Shown: positions 25,998-34,035 of the stretch, piece by piece
Position numbering within the stretch: the stretch's first letter is position 1
How the letters are laid out: every line of letters starts with the position of its first letter
Source of the DNA: Thermoplasmata archaeon
GTDB lineage: Archaea; Thermoplasmatota; Thermoplasmata; UBA10834
DNA length: 64,000 bases
Reading direction: 5' to 3'
NCBI GenBank assembly: GCA_020696365.1
Contig: JAEHCM010000005.1
Span: 124,001-188,000 of the forward strand
The notes under the pieces: model-generated
Told to the model about the DNA's origin: nothing
Database searches by the model: none
Seen by the model: only the letters and a program-made list of their open reading frames with translations
Program-made: the position numbers and the translations under genes

Positions 25998-27401
25998 ATG
26001 GGAATCGTCGAGGAGCTTAAACCGATATTCTCGCCCAAGTCTATAGCCGTCGTCGGCGCGTCTAGGAGCCCCACCAAGCTGGGTTTTGAGATCCTCCAGA
26101 ACATACTTGTGAGCGGCTACAAGGGGAAGGTGACCCCTATCAATCCTGAGACGCCCGAGATACTCGGACTCAGGGCGCTCCCCAGCGTTCTAGCGGTGAA
26201 GGAGGACATCGACCTCGCAATCATCGTAGTCCCGGCGGAGTTCGTGCCGAAGATCATGACGGAGTGCGCCAAGAAGAAGGTCAAGGGCGTGATAATCATC
26301 TCAGCCGGATTCGGAGAGGTCGGCGAGCGCGGCCGTCAGCTAGAGAAAGAGGTCATCGACATCGCGGCAAAGGCCGGGATAAGGGTCATCGGTCCGAACA
26401 CGCTCGGTTACAAAGACCCGATAGACAACCTCGACGCGGCGTTCGTGTTCGGCATGCCCAAACCTGGAGGGATCGCCCTGGTCAGCCAGAGCGGCGCTCT
26501 CTGCGTCGGCATGATATACTACGCGAACGGAGAACACATCGGCCTCTCGAGAGTGATATCTGTCGGTAACAAGGCGGATGTGGACGATGCAGATCTGATA
26601 GACTACCTCGACCAGGACAAGGCAACGACGGTCATCGCGATGTACATCGAGGGCATCAAGGACGGCAAGAAGTTCCTCGATGCGGCGAGGAGGTGCAGGA
26701 AGCCGATCGTGGCTATCAAGGCTGGCAGAACCCCGGCAGGCTCGGCTGCAGCATCGACCCACACGGGCTCGCTGAGCGGCTCGGACGCCGTCTATGATTC
26801 CGCGTTCAGGCAGGTGCACATCCAACGGGCATACGATGTCGGGGAGATGTTCGATTACGCAAGAGCCCTCGCATATCAACCATGCGCGAAGGGGAACAGG
26901 GTGGGTATCGTCTCGAACGGAGGCGGTGCGGGCATAATGATTGCGGACTGGTGCGAGTCAAGTGGCCTGAAGGTTCCCGCCCTTACGAAGAAGACCCGGG
27001 ACGCGCTGAACCCTCACTTACCATCCATAACGACCGCTCGCAACCCACTGGATGTGACGGGGGATGCGAGATACTATAGGTACTACGTCACTGGCAGCAT
27101 CATGCTCGCCGACCCCAACTTGGACGCCCTGATCATGACCTGCGTGCACGCAGGGATCGCCAGGCCGAGGGAGTACGTCGGCGCGGTAATCAAACTCGTG
27201 GAGGAGAACAAGCACCTCAAGAAACCGATCGTCGCCTGCTGGGTCGGCGGGCTGGAGGTCGACGAGGTCGTCCAGGAGCTCAGAGTCAAGAAGATCCCGG
27301 TCTATCCGTCTGCGATGAGGGCCGCTAGAGCGGTCAAGTGCCTCTACGATGAAGGGAAGAGGCTGGAACATGCAGGCAGCGGAAGATGCCGGAAGCCATA
27401 G
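25998..27401 (+). CDS. acdA: ADP-forming acetyl/acyl-CoA synthetase, alpha subunit
   Basis: Alpha subunit of the ACD enzyme that converts acyl-CoA, ADP and phosphate to acid, CoA and ATP. A CoA-binding Rossmann domain (SIAVVGASRSPTKLG at the start) is followed by two succinyl-CoA-synthetase-like domains. His255 (THTGSL) corresponds to the phosphorylated His of characterised archaeal ACD. ISAGFGE, GPNTLGY and SQSGALC are standard blocks. ATG 25998 is chosen: a TATA-like GCTTATGC (25954-25961) lies inside the otherwise open upstream frame. The matching beta subunit is acdB at 36.6 kb, unlike fused forms in some archaea. Confidence 0.93.
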   Translation: MGIVEELKPIFSPKSIAVVGASRSPTKLGFEILQNILVSGYKGKVTPINPETPEILGLRALPSVLAVKEDIDLAIIVVPAEFVPKIMTECAKKKVKGVIIISAGFGEVGERGRQLEKEVIDIAAKAGIRVIGPNTLGYKDPIDNLDAAFVFGMPKPGGIALVSQSGALCVGMIYYANGEHIGLSRVISVGNKADVDDADLIDYLDQDKATTVIAMYIEGIKDGKKFLDAARRCRKPIVAIKAGRTPAGSAAASTHTGSLSGSDAVYDSAFRQVHIQRAYDVGEMFDYARALAYQPCAKGNRVGIVSNGGGAGIMIADWCESSGLKVPALTKKTRDALNPHLPSITTARNPLDVTGDARYYRYYVTGSIMLADPNLDALIMTCVHAGIARPREYVGAVIKLVEENKHLKKPIVACWVGGLEVDEVVQELRVKKIPVYPSAMRAARAVKCLYDEGKRLEHAGSGRCRKP

Positions 27402-27512
27402 TCCGAAGGACCTGGCGGTGGCGCGAGCCTCAGGACCGGTTCTCCGGTAAGTCGCCCACCAGAAGAGGTTTTATGCGTCCTATGCATCAACCGGTGCGGT
27501 TGGCCTATTGAG

Positions 27513-28451
27513 ATGAGACACATCAACGCCTCGGTGGCGGCCCTGTCCGCTGTCGCTCTGTGGGGGCTCGCGTTCCCCTTGATTCAAGAAGGGCTTGAGT
27601 TCGCCTCTCCTGTCCTCCTCGGGTTCATCAGGTTTGCGTTTGCCTCGCTCATGATGCTGGTCATCATGCTCTGGATGTACTCGATCGATGACATCAGGGC
27701 GCTCCTCGTCAAGGAGTGGAAGATCCTTGCGGTACTCGCGGTGTTGTATGTCACCATCCCGAACATCGCACAGAACATCGGACTCCAGAACGGCACCTCC
27801 TCGATCGCATGCGTGATACAGTCCTCCGGGCCCGTGCTGACCCTCATGTTCGCCGTGGCGTTGCTGGGGGAGAGGTTCACGAAGGGGAAGATCGTCGGGA
27901 CTATCGTCGCGGTGATGGGTACGGTCGTCCTCGTGACCAATGGAGGCGTCTCCATGTCCAACGTGAGCTTCGTGAGCAACGTGTTCATCCTCGTGTCCGC
28001 GGTCTCCTACGGGCTCGCATGGGTCTCGGCGAAGCGCGTGCTCGAGCGGAACCCCCCGATGCTCGTTATCGGGCTGGCCGTGATGATCGGAACTGCGTTC
28101 CTTGGACTATCCGTTCCGTTCGAGGCGGGCCTCAGACTCGAGATGAGTGGCTGGGCGCTGCTCGATTTCGCCATACTCGGGTTATTCTGCGCCGGCCTGT
28201 CGTCCATTCTGTACCTGACCACCCTGAGGGATGAAGAGGTCTCCCGCATGGCGTTCTTCATCTACTTGATGCCGGTGTTCGCCTCCCTTTTCGCGTGGAT
28301 CATAAGGGACGAGATGGTGGAGCTCGCGACCGTGGCCTGCGCGTTCGTCATCGTGGTCGGCATCGCCATAGCCACGAAGGAGTGGGGTGGACGCCCCGAC
28401 CAGGCTGCGCCACATGGACCCGGCCACAAAAAAGTAAATACTAACGACTAG
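27513..28451 (+). CDS. EamA/DMT family transporter
   Basis: Membrane protein of 312 residues with ten predicted helices arranged as two EamA repeats (drug/metabolite transporter superfamily). The first repeat has the GTSSIACVIQSSGPVLTLMF region followed by GERFTKGKIVGTIVAVMG; the second has SRMAFFIYLMPVFASLFAW. Substrates of this family are amino acids, purines or other metabolites; none can be assigned. A TATA-like GTTTTATG is about 45 bases upstream of the ATG. Confidence 0.85.
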   Translation: MRHINASVAALSAVALWGLAFPLIQEGLEFASPVLLGFIRFAFASLMMLVIMLWMYSIDDIRALLVKEWKILAVLAVLYVTIPNIAQNIGLQNGTSSIACVIQSSGPVLTLMFAVALLGERFTKGKIVGTIVAVMGTVVLVTNGGVSMSNVSFVSNVFILVSAVSYGLAWVSAKRVLERNPPMLVIGLAVMIGTAFLGLSVPFEAGLRLEMSGWALLDFAILGLFCAGLSSILYLTTLRDEEVSRMAFFIYLMPVFASLFAWIIRDEMVELATVACAFVIVVGIAIATKEWGGRPDQAAPHGPGHKKVNTND

Positions 28452-28476
28452 GTATGCGAGAAAAGGTGAGAATGCT

Positions 28477-29805
28477 TTGCCCTCATGGCAACATATCACG
28501 TATTCTAACGAGATCAAGGACGAGCACTTCGGCAAGAGCATCGCAGTCGGAGGTTGGGCGCAGGAGATACGGAACCTAGGAGGCATATCGTTCCTTCAGC
28601 TCAGGGACCGCTTCGGGGTGGTACAGATCACCTCCCTGAAGAAGAGGGACCCCGAGCTCTTCAAGCAGATGACCTCGATCCAGAGGGAGTCGGTGCTCGT
28701 GATAACCGGGACCGTCAAGGAGAGCAAGGAAGCCAAAGCCGGCTTCGAGGTCATCCCTGATACGGTCGCCGTGCTGAGCGAGGCAATGACACCCCTGCCA
28801 TTGGGCGTGGTGGACAAGGTCGGAGCGGACCTAGACACGCGGCTGAACAACAGGTTCCTGGACCTGAGGAAACCGGAGACGCGAGCGATATTCCAGATCC
28901 GGGCGATGGCTCTCAAGGGCATCAGGGACTACCTCACGTCCGAGGGGTTCGTGGAGGTGACCACCCCCAAGATAGTGGCCGCTGGAGCGGAGGGAGGAGC
29001 GACGCTGTTCCCCATCAAGTACTTCGACAAGAGCGCGTACCTCGCGCAGAGCCCGCAGCTGTACAAGCAGAACCTCATGGGGACAGGGCTCGACCGGATA
29101 TTCGAGATCGCCCCCGCCTATCGGGCAGAGGCATCGGACACGGTCAGGCACATAGCCGAGTTCACATCCCTCGATATCGAGCTTGCATTCATCGAGTCTT
29201 CGGAGGACGTGATGGCGGTCGCCGAAGGTATCGCCTACAACGGCCTTCGGCATGTGAAGGATGTGGCCGGAGAGCAGCTCGACATGCTGGGCGTGAAGGT
29301 CTGCGTCCCAGAGACGCCGTTCCCACGAATCACCTACTCCGAAGCGATCGACCTGCTGAAGGCCGACGGGATGAAGGTCGAACACGATGATGACCTCGGC
29401 ACCGAGGGGGAGAAGCTCCTGGGAGACGTCATGATGAGGGAGCGCGGCTGCGAGCTCTATTTCATAACGGACTTCCCGACCTCCCTGAAGCGCGGGACGT
29501 TCTACGCCAAGAGGCACGACGACGATCCCGAGCGGACGGGATACTTCGACCTCGACTACAGGGGCCAGGAAATAGTCTCGGGGGGACAGAGAGAGCACAG
29601 ATACGATATCCTCGTCGAGCAGATGAGGGAGAACAACATGGACCTTGACTCGTTCGAGTTCTACCTGAAGGCGTTCAGGTTCGGGATGCCGCCTCACGGC
29701 GGATTCGGGTTCGGCATCGAGAGGTACGTGCAGAAGATGTTGGACTTGCCAAACATACGGGAGGCGGTTCTATATCCACGGGACCGGATGAGACTGGTAC
29801 CTTGA
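28477..29805 (+). CDS. aspS: Aspartyl-tRNA synthetase, archaeal type
   Basis: Class IIb synthetase that charges tRNA-Asp (and tRNA-Asn if non-discriminating). N-terminal OB-fold anticodon-binding domain (about 15-105, VGGWAQEIRNLGGISFLQLR), catalytic domain with motif 2 YRAEASDTVRHIAEFTSLD and motif 3 GFGFGIERYVQ. The start is TTG 28477; there is no ATG/GTG in frame before it, and GGTGAG six bases upstream supports it. Length 442 residues is normal. The stop overlaps the next gene's TTG by three bases. Whether it is discriminating cannot be decided from the motifs seen. Confidence 0.93.
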   Translation: MPSWQHITYSNEIKDEHFGKSIAVGGWAQEIRNLGGISFLQLRDRFGVVQITSLKKRDPELFKQMTSIQRESVLVITGTVKESKEAKAGFEVIPDTVAVLSEAMTPLPLGVVDKVGADLDTRLNNRFLDLRKPETRAIFQIRAMALKGIRDYLTSEGFVEVTTPKIVAAGAEGGATLFPIKYFDKSAYLAQSPQLYKQNLMGTGLDRIFEIAPAYRAEASDTVRHIAEFTSLDIELAFIESSEDVMAVAEGIAYNGLRHVKDVAGEQLDMLGVKVCVPETPFPRITYSEAIDLLKADGMKVEHDDDLGTEGEKLLGDVMMRERGCELYFITDFPTSLKRGTFYAKRHDDDPERTGYFDLDYRGQEIVSGGQREHRYDILVEQMRENNMDLDSFEFYLKAFRFGMPPHGGFGFGIERYVQKMLDLPNIREAVLYPRDRMRLVP

Positions 29806-30329
29806 ACGGCCGACCGAGGCGGATGCTCCTGGAGCTCCCGACGGCAGACGAGATCGATGAGATGGCATCCGACAGGCCCGCCCTTCTTGTCCGCAGGTTC
29901 GATTTCGACCTGAAGGACCGGCGGATAGACCTGAACTACACCCCGTGTAAAGGGGAGGCGCTGTTCGTGACCGAGGGAGCTAGAGGTGTCGCCCTCGTGA
30001 AGACCGGAGGAGCCGTCATATGGACCCTGCCCTCCGGCAGGATAGGTATGAACGAGGCGCCGGAGGCCGCCGCCAGAAGGATCGCGAAAGAGAGATGCGG
30101 CATCAGGCTGGGAGAGATGGACCTGAGGGCGCTGTACGACGTGACGAGGCATTACGAGAATGTGTCCGTCAAGAGGCTGCTAGTGGTCTACAGAGCGAAG
30201 GTGGAGGACTATCAGAGCGTGAAGCACGAGGACGGACGCCCGCGGTGCGCATTCCACTCCGCAGACCTCGAAGGACTGGTATGCGAGGAGATAGACTCTC
30301 AGGCCATCGCAGACTGCCTGGAGAAATAG
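29802..30329 (+). CDS. Nudix-fold protein with degenerate Nudix box
   Basis: Protein of about 170 residues. Residues about 75-135 follow the Nudix fold, but the box G(x5)E(x7)REUxEExGU reads GRIGMNEAPEAAARRIAKER followed by CGI: the Gly, first Glu and first Arg remain, while Glu after Arg and the second Glu of EE are changed to Ile and Arg. Metal-dependent pyrophosphatase activity is therefore doubtful; it may bind a nucleotide or RNA. Start may be TTG 29802, overlapping the aspS stop, or ATG 29823. Tightly linked to aspS. Confidence 0.65.
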   Translation: MNGRPRRMLLELPTADEIDEMASDRPALLVRRFDFDLKDRRIDLNYTPCKGEALFVTEGARGVALVKTGGAVIWTLPSGRIGMNEAPEAAARRIAKERCGIRLGEMDLRALYDVTRHYENVSVKRLLVVYRAKVEDYQSVKHEDGRPRCAFHSADLEGLVCEEIDSQAIADCLEK

Positions 30330-30370
30330 ATTTTAGGCCAGAAGACCATACGGTATGATAGGGCGATGGG

Positions 30371-30886
30371 ATGGGAACGGTTTTCGAGCGCGAGCTCAAG
30401 GGCATTCTGAATGCGAGCCCGGAGATCCTAGTTAGAGTCACGAAGACATGCAGTCCGGAGGAGAGATCAGGCTACCAGAAGATCAACGACAAACCGTTCA
30501 TGGTCATCCGAGGTGCGGGGTCGCTTGGAGTGGACTTGGTGGCCATACGGGAAGGGTTGTCCCTCCCGATCGAGGTGAAGAGTTCCACGAGCGCTGTGCT
30601 TCGGTTCAGCAGGAGCGAGAAGCTCGCCATCCAGGCACAGGAGATGATCGATGATTGCGTGCGGGTCGGACTGATGCCTATCTACGCTTTCAGGCATAAG
30701 GGGCAGCGCGGAGATGCCTGGAGGATATTCACCCTGGAAATAGGGTCGGTCAACGGACGTCTCAGGTTCATTTACGAGCGACTCCCGAAGATCGAACCCT
30801 CGCGCGAGGGCAACCTTATCATGCGTTGGAAGGACGGGATGCCGCTGAGCAAGTTCATCGATTATATCGTGTCGATCCAGTCGTGA
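30371..30886 (+). CDS. Hjc-like archaeal Holliday junction resolvase family nuclease
   Basis: Protein of 171 residues with the archaeal resolvase/restriction-endonuclease-like core: an N-terminal FERELKGIL helix (catalytic Glu), Asp in GVDLVAIREG, and PIEVKSS supplying the E-x-K pair. Hjc resolves four-way junctions during recombination. The region before the core (KTCSPEERSGYQKINDKPFM) is longer than in classical Hjc of about 130 residues, and the final 40 residues are an extension, so a diverged relative is possible. Follows the Nudix-like gene on the same strand. Confidence 0.75.
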   Translation: MGTVFERELKGILNASPEILVRVTKTCSPEERSGYQKINDKPFMVIRGAGSLGVDLVAIREGLSLPIEVKSSTSAVLRFSRSEKLAIQAQEMIDDCVRVGLMPIYAFRHKGQRGDAWRIFTLEIGSVNGRLRFIYERLPKIEPSREGNLIMRWKDGMPLSKFIDYIVSIQS

Positions 30887-30985
30887 CCACGGCGACGGTC
30901 GACTCGAAAGGCATCCTCACGACCGTAAAGATGCGGCGTGGGATACTTATGTGAGCGCTACCATCCACCGGAACGAGGGAATGAT

Positions 30986-31525
30986 TTGGGCAAGACGGAA
31001 GAGAATCTCAAGGCAGCTCTGGCTGGGGAGTCCCAGGCGAGGGCCAAGTACATGAAGTGGGCCGGTGCCGCCAAGAAAGAGGGGCTCCAGGCCATAGCCA
31101 AGATCTTCGAGGAGACTGCGGAGAATGAGTATGAGCACGCCGCCATGATCATGAAGCTGCTTGGCGTGGTCGGCACGACGGAGGAGAACCTGGTGGAGGC
31201 CGTCAAGGGGGAGACCTACGAGTGGACGGAGATGTACCCGACCTTCGCTAAGGAGGCACGGGAGGAAGGAAAGGCCGAGGAGGCGAAGTACTTCGAGCAT
31301 GTCATCGTAAGCGAGAAGCACCATGCCAAGAGGTACCAGCTGCTTCTCGACCGCCTGAGGAACGGCACGCTCTACAAGTCCGACAAGGAGGAAGTGTGGT
31401 TCTGCACCAACTGCGGATACCTGCACAAGGGGATGGAAGCGCTTGACGAGTGCCCGAACTGCAAGCATCCGAAGGGATACTTCAAGAGGACCTCGGACAT
31501 CGACTACGGTAGCATAGACATCTGA
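30986..31525 (+). CDS. Rubrerythrin
   Basis: Di-iron protein that reduces hydrogen peroxide in anaerobes. N-terminal ferritin-like four-helix domain with the Glu/His iron ligands (AGESQARAKY, ETAENEYEHA, EKHHAKRY) and C-terminal rubredoxin domain with two CxxC pairs (CTNCGY and CPNC). The start is TTG 30986: GAGGGA lies about 7 bases before it and a TATA-like ATACTTAT (30944-30951) lies inside the upstream open frame. Length 179 residues is normal. Confidence 0.94.
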   Translation: MGKTEENLKAALAGESQARAKYMKWAGAAKKEGLQAIAKIFEETAENEYEHAAMIMKLLGVVGTTEENLVEAVKGETYEWTEMYPTFAKEAREEGKAEEAKYFEHVIVSEKHHAKRYQLLLDRLRNGTLYKSDKEEVWFCTNCGYLHKGMEALDECPNCKHPKGYFKRTSDIDYGSIDI

Positions 31526-31551
31526 CCGCAGAAGCCGACGGCGTTTTAAAC

Positions 31552-31566
31552 GGGCCCGTGAGGCCC
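31552..31566 (+). terminator. Hairpin after rubrerythrin
   Basis: GGGCC-CGTGA-GGCCC, a 5-bp GC stem 27 bases after the rubrerythrin stop, followed by the pyrimidine-rich ATTCTTCTC. Likely 3' end of the message. Confidence 0.45.
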
Positions 31567-31626
31567 ATTCTTCTCAATGTCCAGCACAAGCGCGGTCGCT
31601 AAGATGTGAAAGTCGTTGGAGACGGG

Positions 31627-31705
31627 GATGAGCGAGAGGGGCGCCTTCGCGGCGCCGATGCCGTATATCAGCACTCATAGGGCTCATCACAGGGCGTTGC
31701 GCCCT
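31627..31705. ncRNA. Candidate structured RNA between rubrerythrin and LysE
   Basis: An outer 7-bp stem GATGAGC/GCTCATC (31627-31633 with 31682-31688) encloses the strong hairpin GGCGCC-TTCGC-GGCGCC (31640-31656) and is followed by AGGGCG-TTG-CGCCCT (31691-31705). The LysE promoter box lies downstream at 31793, so this is not its leader. TTTTAAA at 31543-31549 could start a plus-strand RNA near 31572. No ORF in the region has coding character. No known family recognised. Confidence 0.35.
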
Positions 31706-31792
31706 CAGCTGACCCTCTTCTCATCACTTGCCCGGCACATCGCGGTTCACGTATATTGGCAGTTCGACGTGGAGTACGCCCCGTGGAAACCG

Positions 31793-31800
31793 GTTATATA
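31793..31800 (+). promoter_or_regulatory. TATA-like box of the LysE-family gene
   Basis: GTTATATA is 24-31 bases before the GTG at 31824, pointing to a leaderless GTG-initiated transcript. Confidence 0.45.
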
Positions 31801-31823
31801 GTCGGTCGGTCGTGAGTACTGGC

Positions 31824-32459
31824 GTGGAGCCTATCACGGACAACATCTGGATATTCTTCGGCATCGCCATACTCATCTCCTTCTCCGGAGTCATGATGCC
31901 AGGCCCGGTCTTCGCAGCCGCGGTGGCGAAAGGGTACGAGAACGAGAAGGCAGGGATCAAGGTGGCCATCGGGCACGGCATCGTCGAGTTCCCCCTGATG
32001 GCGCTGATAATACTGAGCGTAGGATACATATTCACGGACGACCGCGTCATGGCGCTGATCGGACTCGTCGGTGGAGGGCTCCTCGTGTTCCTTGGAGCGT
32101 CGATGTTCAGGTCTCGCAAGATGACCATACACGGAGGTCGCGAGATGTTTCCGTACAAACCTCTCGCCGCAGGCGCGATCACGACCTCCGCCAACCCGTA
32201 CTTCTTCCTATGGTGGGCGACGGTCGGCGCTGTTCTCATAACGACCGCGCTGGAGTTCGGCGTCATCGTGGTGTTCGTGTTCGCCGTCGTGCACTGGAGC
32301 TGCGATCTAGCATGGTACACGTTCACCACGTTCGCCGTGTTCAGGACGAAACACCTGTGGACGCCGACGGTGCATGAGGTCGTATTCGGGGCGTGCGGCG
32401 CGTTGATGGTCGTGTTCGGCGTGTACTTCATCCTGGGGCCGGCGAGCGAGATCATCTGA
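31824..32459 (+). CDS. LysE/RhtB family amino-acid exporter
   Basis: Membrane protein of about 211 residues with six hydrophobic helices. The first helix region contains the family hallmark GVMMPGPVFAAAVAKG (cf. xxPGP) and the middle has the conserved ITTSANPYFFLWWATVG. LysE/RhtB proteins export amino acids such as lysine or homoserine; the substrate here is unknown. The GTG at 31824 is favoured by the TATA box position; the in-frame GTG at 31812 is also possible. Confidence 0.85.
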   Translation: MEPITDNIWIFFGIAILISFSGVMMPGPVFAAAVAKGYENEKAGIKVAIGHGIVEFPLMALIILSVGYIFTDDRVMALIGLVGGGLLVFLGASMFRSRKMTIHGGREMFPYKPLAAGAITTSANPYFFLWWATVGAVLITTALEFGVIVVFVFAVVHWSCDLAWYTFTTFAVFRTKHLWTPTVHEVVFGACGALMVVFGVYFILGPASEII

Positions 32460-32477
32460 CTTTGCGTTTCGGAATAA

Positions 32478-33389
32478 TCAATCCTGTCTACCAGCCTCGA
32501 GCATCCGCTCGAGAGGGACCCTCGCTTTGGCTATGACCTCGTCTGACAGCTCGACCTTGTGCTGGGACCTGAGAAGCGAGTCGCGCACGTTCTCAAGCGT
32601 GATCTCCCTCATGTTCGGACATATCGCGGCGTCGACCGCATAGAACATCTTCCCAGGAGCCTCCTTCCTGAGCCTATGGTTCATGTTGGCCTCGGTGCCG
32701 ATGATGAACTCTTTCCGCGGAGACGACACAACATGCCTTATGATCCCCTCGGTGGAGTACGCGAAGTCCGCGAAGTCGATCACGTCGGGCGTGCACTCCG
32801 GATGCACGAGGACCTCCGCATCAGGGTGCGTGGATTTCAACTCCTTCAGGGCGTCCAGGTGGATGTCGACGTGCGTGGGACAGTACCCTGCCCAGAGCAG
32901 CATCTCCTTGTCCTTCACGTACCGCTGGACGTACAACCCCAGGTTGGAGTCCGGCACGAAGATGATCTTCTCGTCCGGGAGCGACCTCACAATCTTGACG
33001 GCGTTGGCGGACGTGCAACATATGTCCGTCTCGCCCTTCACGGCGGCGCTGGTGTTGACGTACGATACGACTGGCACTCCCGGGTTCTCCGCTTTGAAAC
33101 CCCTCAGCCCCTCGACATCGACCATCGCCGCCATCGGACACATGGACTTCAGGTTCGGCAGTAAAACGGTCTTCTGCGGGTTCAGTATCTTCGCTGACTC
33201 CGCCATGAAGTCGACTCCGCAGAACACGATCATGTCCGCCTCGACCTTCGTCGCCTGAACGGATAGGCCGTATGAGTCTCCCAGGAAATCGCATATGTCC
33301 TGGACCTCCTTCCGCTGGTAGTTGTGGCCGAGTATGACCGCGTTCTTGTCCTTCTTCAGCTGGAGTATCTCTTCCTGAAGCGCGTTCAT
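32478..33389 (-). CDS. nadA: Quinolinate synthase
   Basis: [4Fe-4S] enzyme that condenses iminoaspartate with dihydroxyacetone phosphate to quinolinate in NAD synthesis. The three cluster cysteines are C84 (KSMCPMA), C170 (AGYCPTH) and C257 (AAICPNM), matching the spacing in characterised NadA. GHNYQRKEVQD and the VNTSAAVK motif bind substrate. Length 303 residues is the usual archaeal size. GGAGGCG before the ATG and a TATA-like TAATTAATA about 35 bases upstream. NadB/aspartate dehydrogenase and NadC are not adjacent. Confidence 0.95.
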   Translation of the reverse strand: MNALQEEILQLKKDKNAVILGHNYQRKEVQDICDFLGDSYGLSVQATKVEADMIVFCGVDFMAESAKILNPQKTVLLPNLKSMCPMAAMVDVEGLRGFKAENPGVPVVSYVNTSAAVKGETDICCTSANAVKIVRSLPDEKIIFVPDSNLGLYVQRYVKDKEMLLWAGYCPTHVDIHLDALKELKSTHPDAEVLVHPECTPDVIDFADFAYSTEGIIRHVVSSPRKEFIIGTEANMNHRLRKEAPGKMFYAVDAAICPNMREITLENVRDSLLRSQHKVELSDEVIAKARVPLERMLEAGRQD

Positions 33390-33768
33390 CGCCTCCGTTC
33401 TCCGCCTATCCTAATGGTCGTATTAATTACTTCGCGTGAACGATCGATTGGCGACTGGCGTTCGAGTAACAGAAGGGAGAGGAAGGAGGGGTTAGGGCGC
33501 CCATGAATTGAGGGTGCGTCTCGCGACCCGTGCGGTCTGGCCCGCACCATCAGTGACATAGACGGTCTCGCCGGCCTAGCGGCCGTCGGGGAACGCGGCC
33601 TGCGCGAAAACCGGTCAAACGTCCGTCGACGGTGCTGCCTCACTGGACGTCTTCATCACTGCGCCGTTCAATCCACGCAATGTACGCCTATTCAGCATCA
33701 GAGTTAGCGATTTATTTTATGTCAAATAGATTCAAATATGAACCATCCAATTGACAGAGTGGTGTCAG
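33390..33768. other. Intergenic region between nadA and korD
   Basis: Divergent promoters at both ends: the nadA box near 33423-33431 (minus) and TTTATTTTAT near 33710-33720 (plus) for korD. The middle is GC-rich with weak hairpins (TGCGG/CCGCA at 33531-33546, GACGG/CCGTC at 33561-33587, the palindrome CCGTCGACGG near 33622) but they do not combine into a clear fold. No convincing gene. Confidence 0.4.
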
Positions 33769-34035
33769 ATGAGACCCGGGATAGATCTCAGATATTGCAA
33801 GGGATGCAACATCTGCGTGTACATGTGCCCCAAACAGTGTTTCTCCAACGGCGTCGACTTATCCGCTCAAGGCTATTTCCCGGCGGTCGTGACAGCCCCA
33901 GAGAAGTGCTTCAACCACGACCGTACCGAGAAGCCGATCTGCGAGCTCTGCGTGCTCAGCTGCCCGGACCAGGCTATATCGTGGGAGCCCGAGCCTGAAG
34001 AGAAGGAGAAGAAGGATGACAATCAAACCGGGTGA
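33769..34035 (+). CDS. korD: 2-oxoacid:ferredoxin oxidoreductase, ferredoxin-like delta subunit
   Basis: Small protein of 88 residues with two [4Fe-4S] sites: CKGCNICVYMCP and CELCVLSCP, the second arranged after an unusual spacer (EKCFNHDRTEKPI). It passes electrons between the KorAB catalytic core and ferredoxin. ATG 33769 lies a few bases after GGTG. The C-terminus is very acidic/charged (PEPEEKEKKDD). First gene of the operon korDABC-acdB; its end overlaps korA by 20 bases. Confidence 0.9.
   Translation: MRPGIDLRYCKGCNICVYMCPKQCFSNGVDLSAQGYFPAVVTAPEKCFNHDRTEKPICELCVLSCPDQAISWEPEPEEKEKKDDNQTG

Noticed and set aside
33531-33631. Hairpins between nadA and korD as a structured RNA
   Set aside because: Stems are short, compete for the same bases and do not close into one fold; expected in GC-rich DNA.
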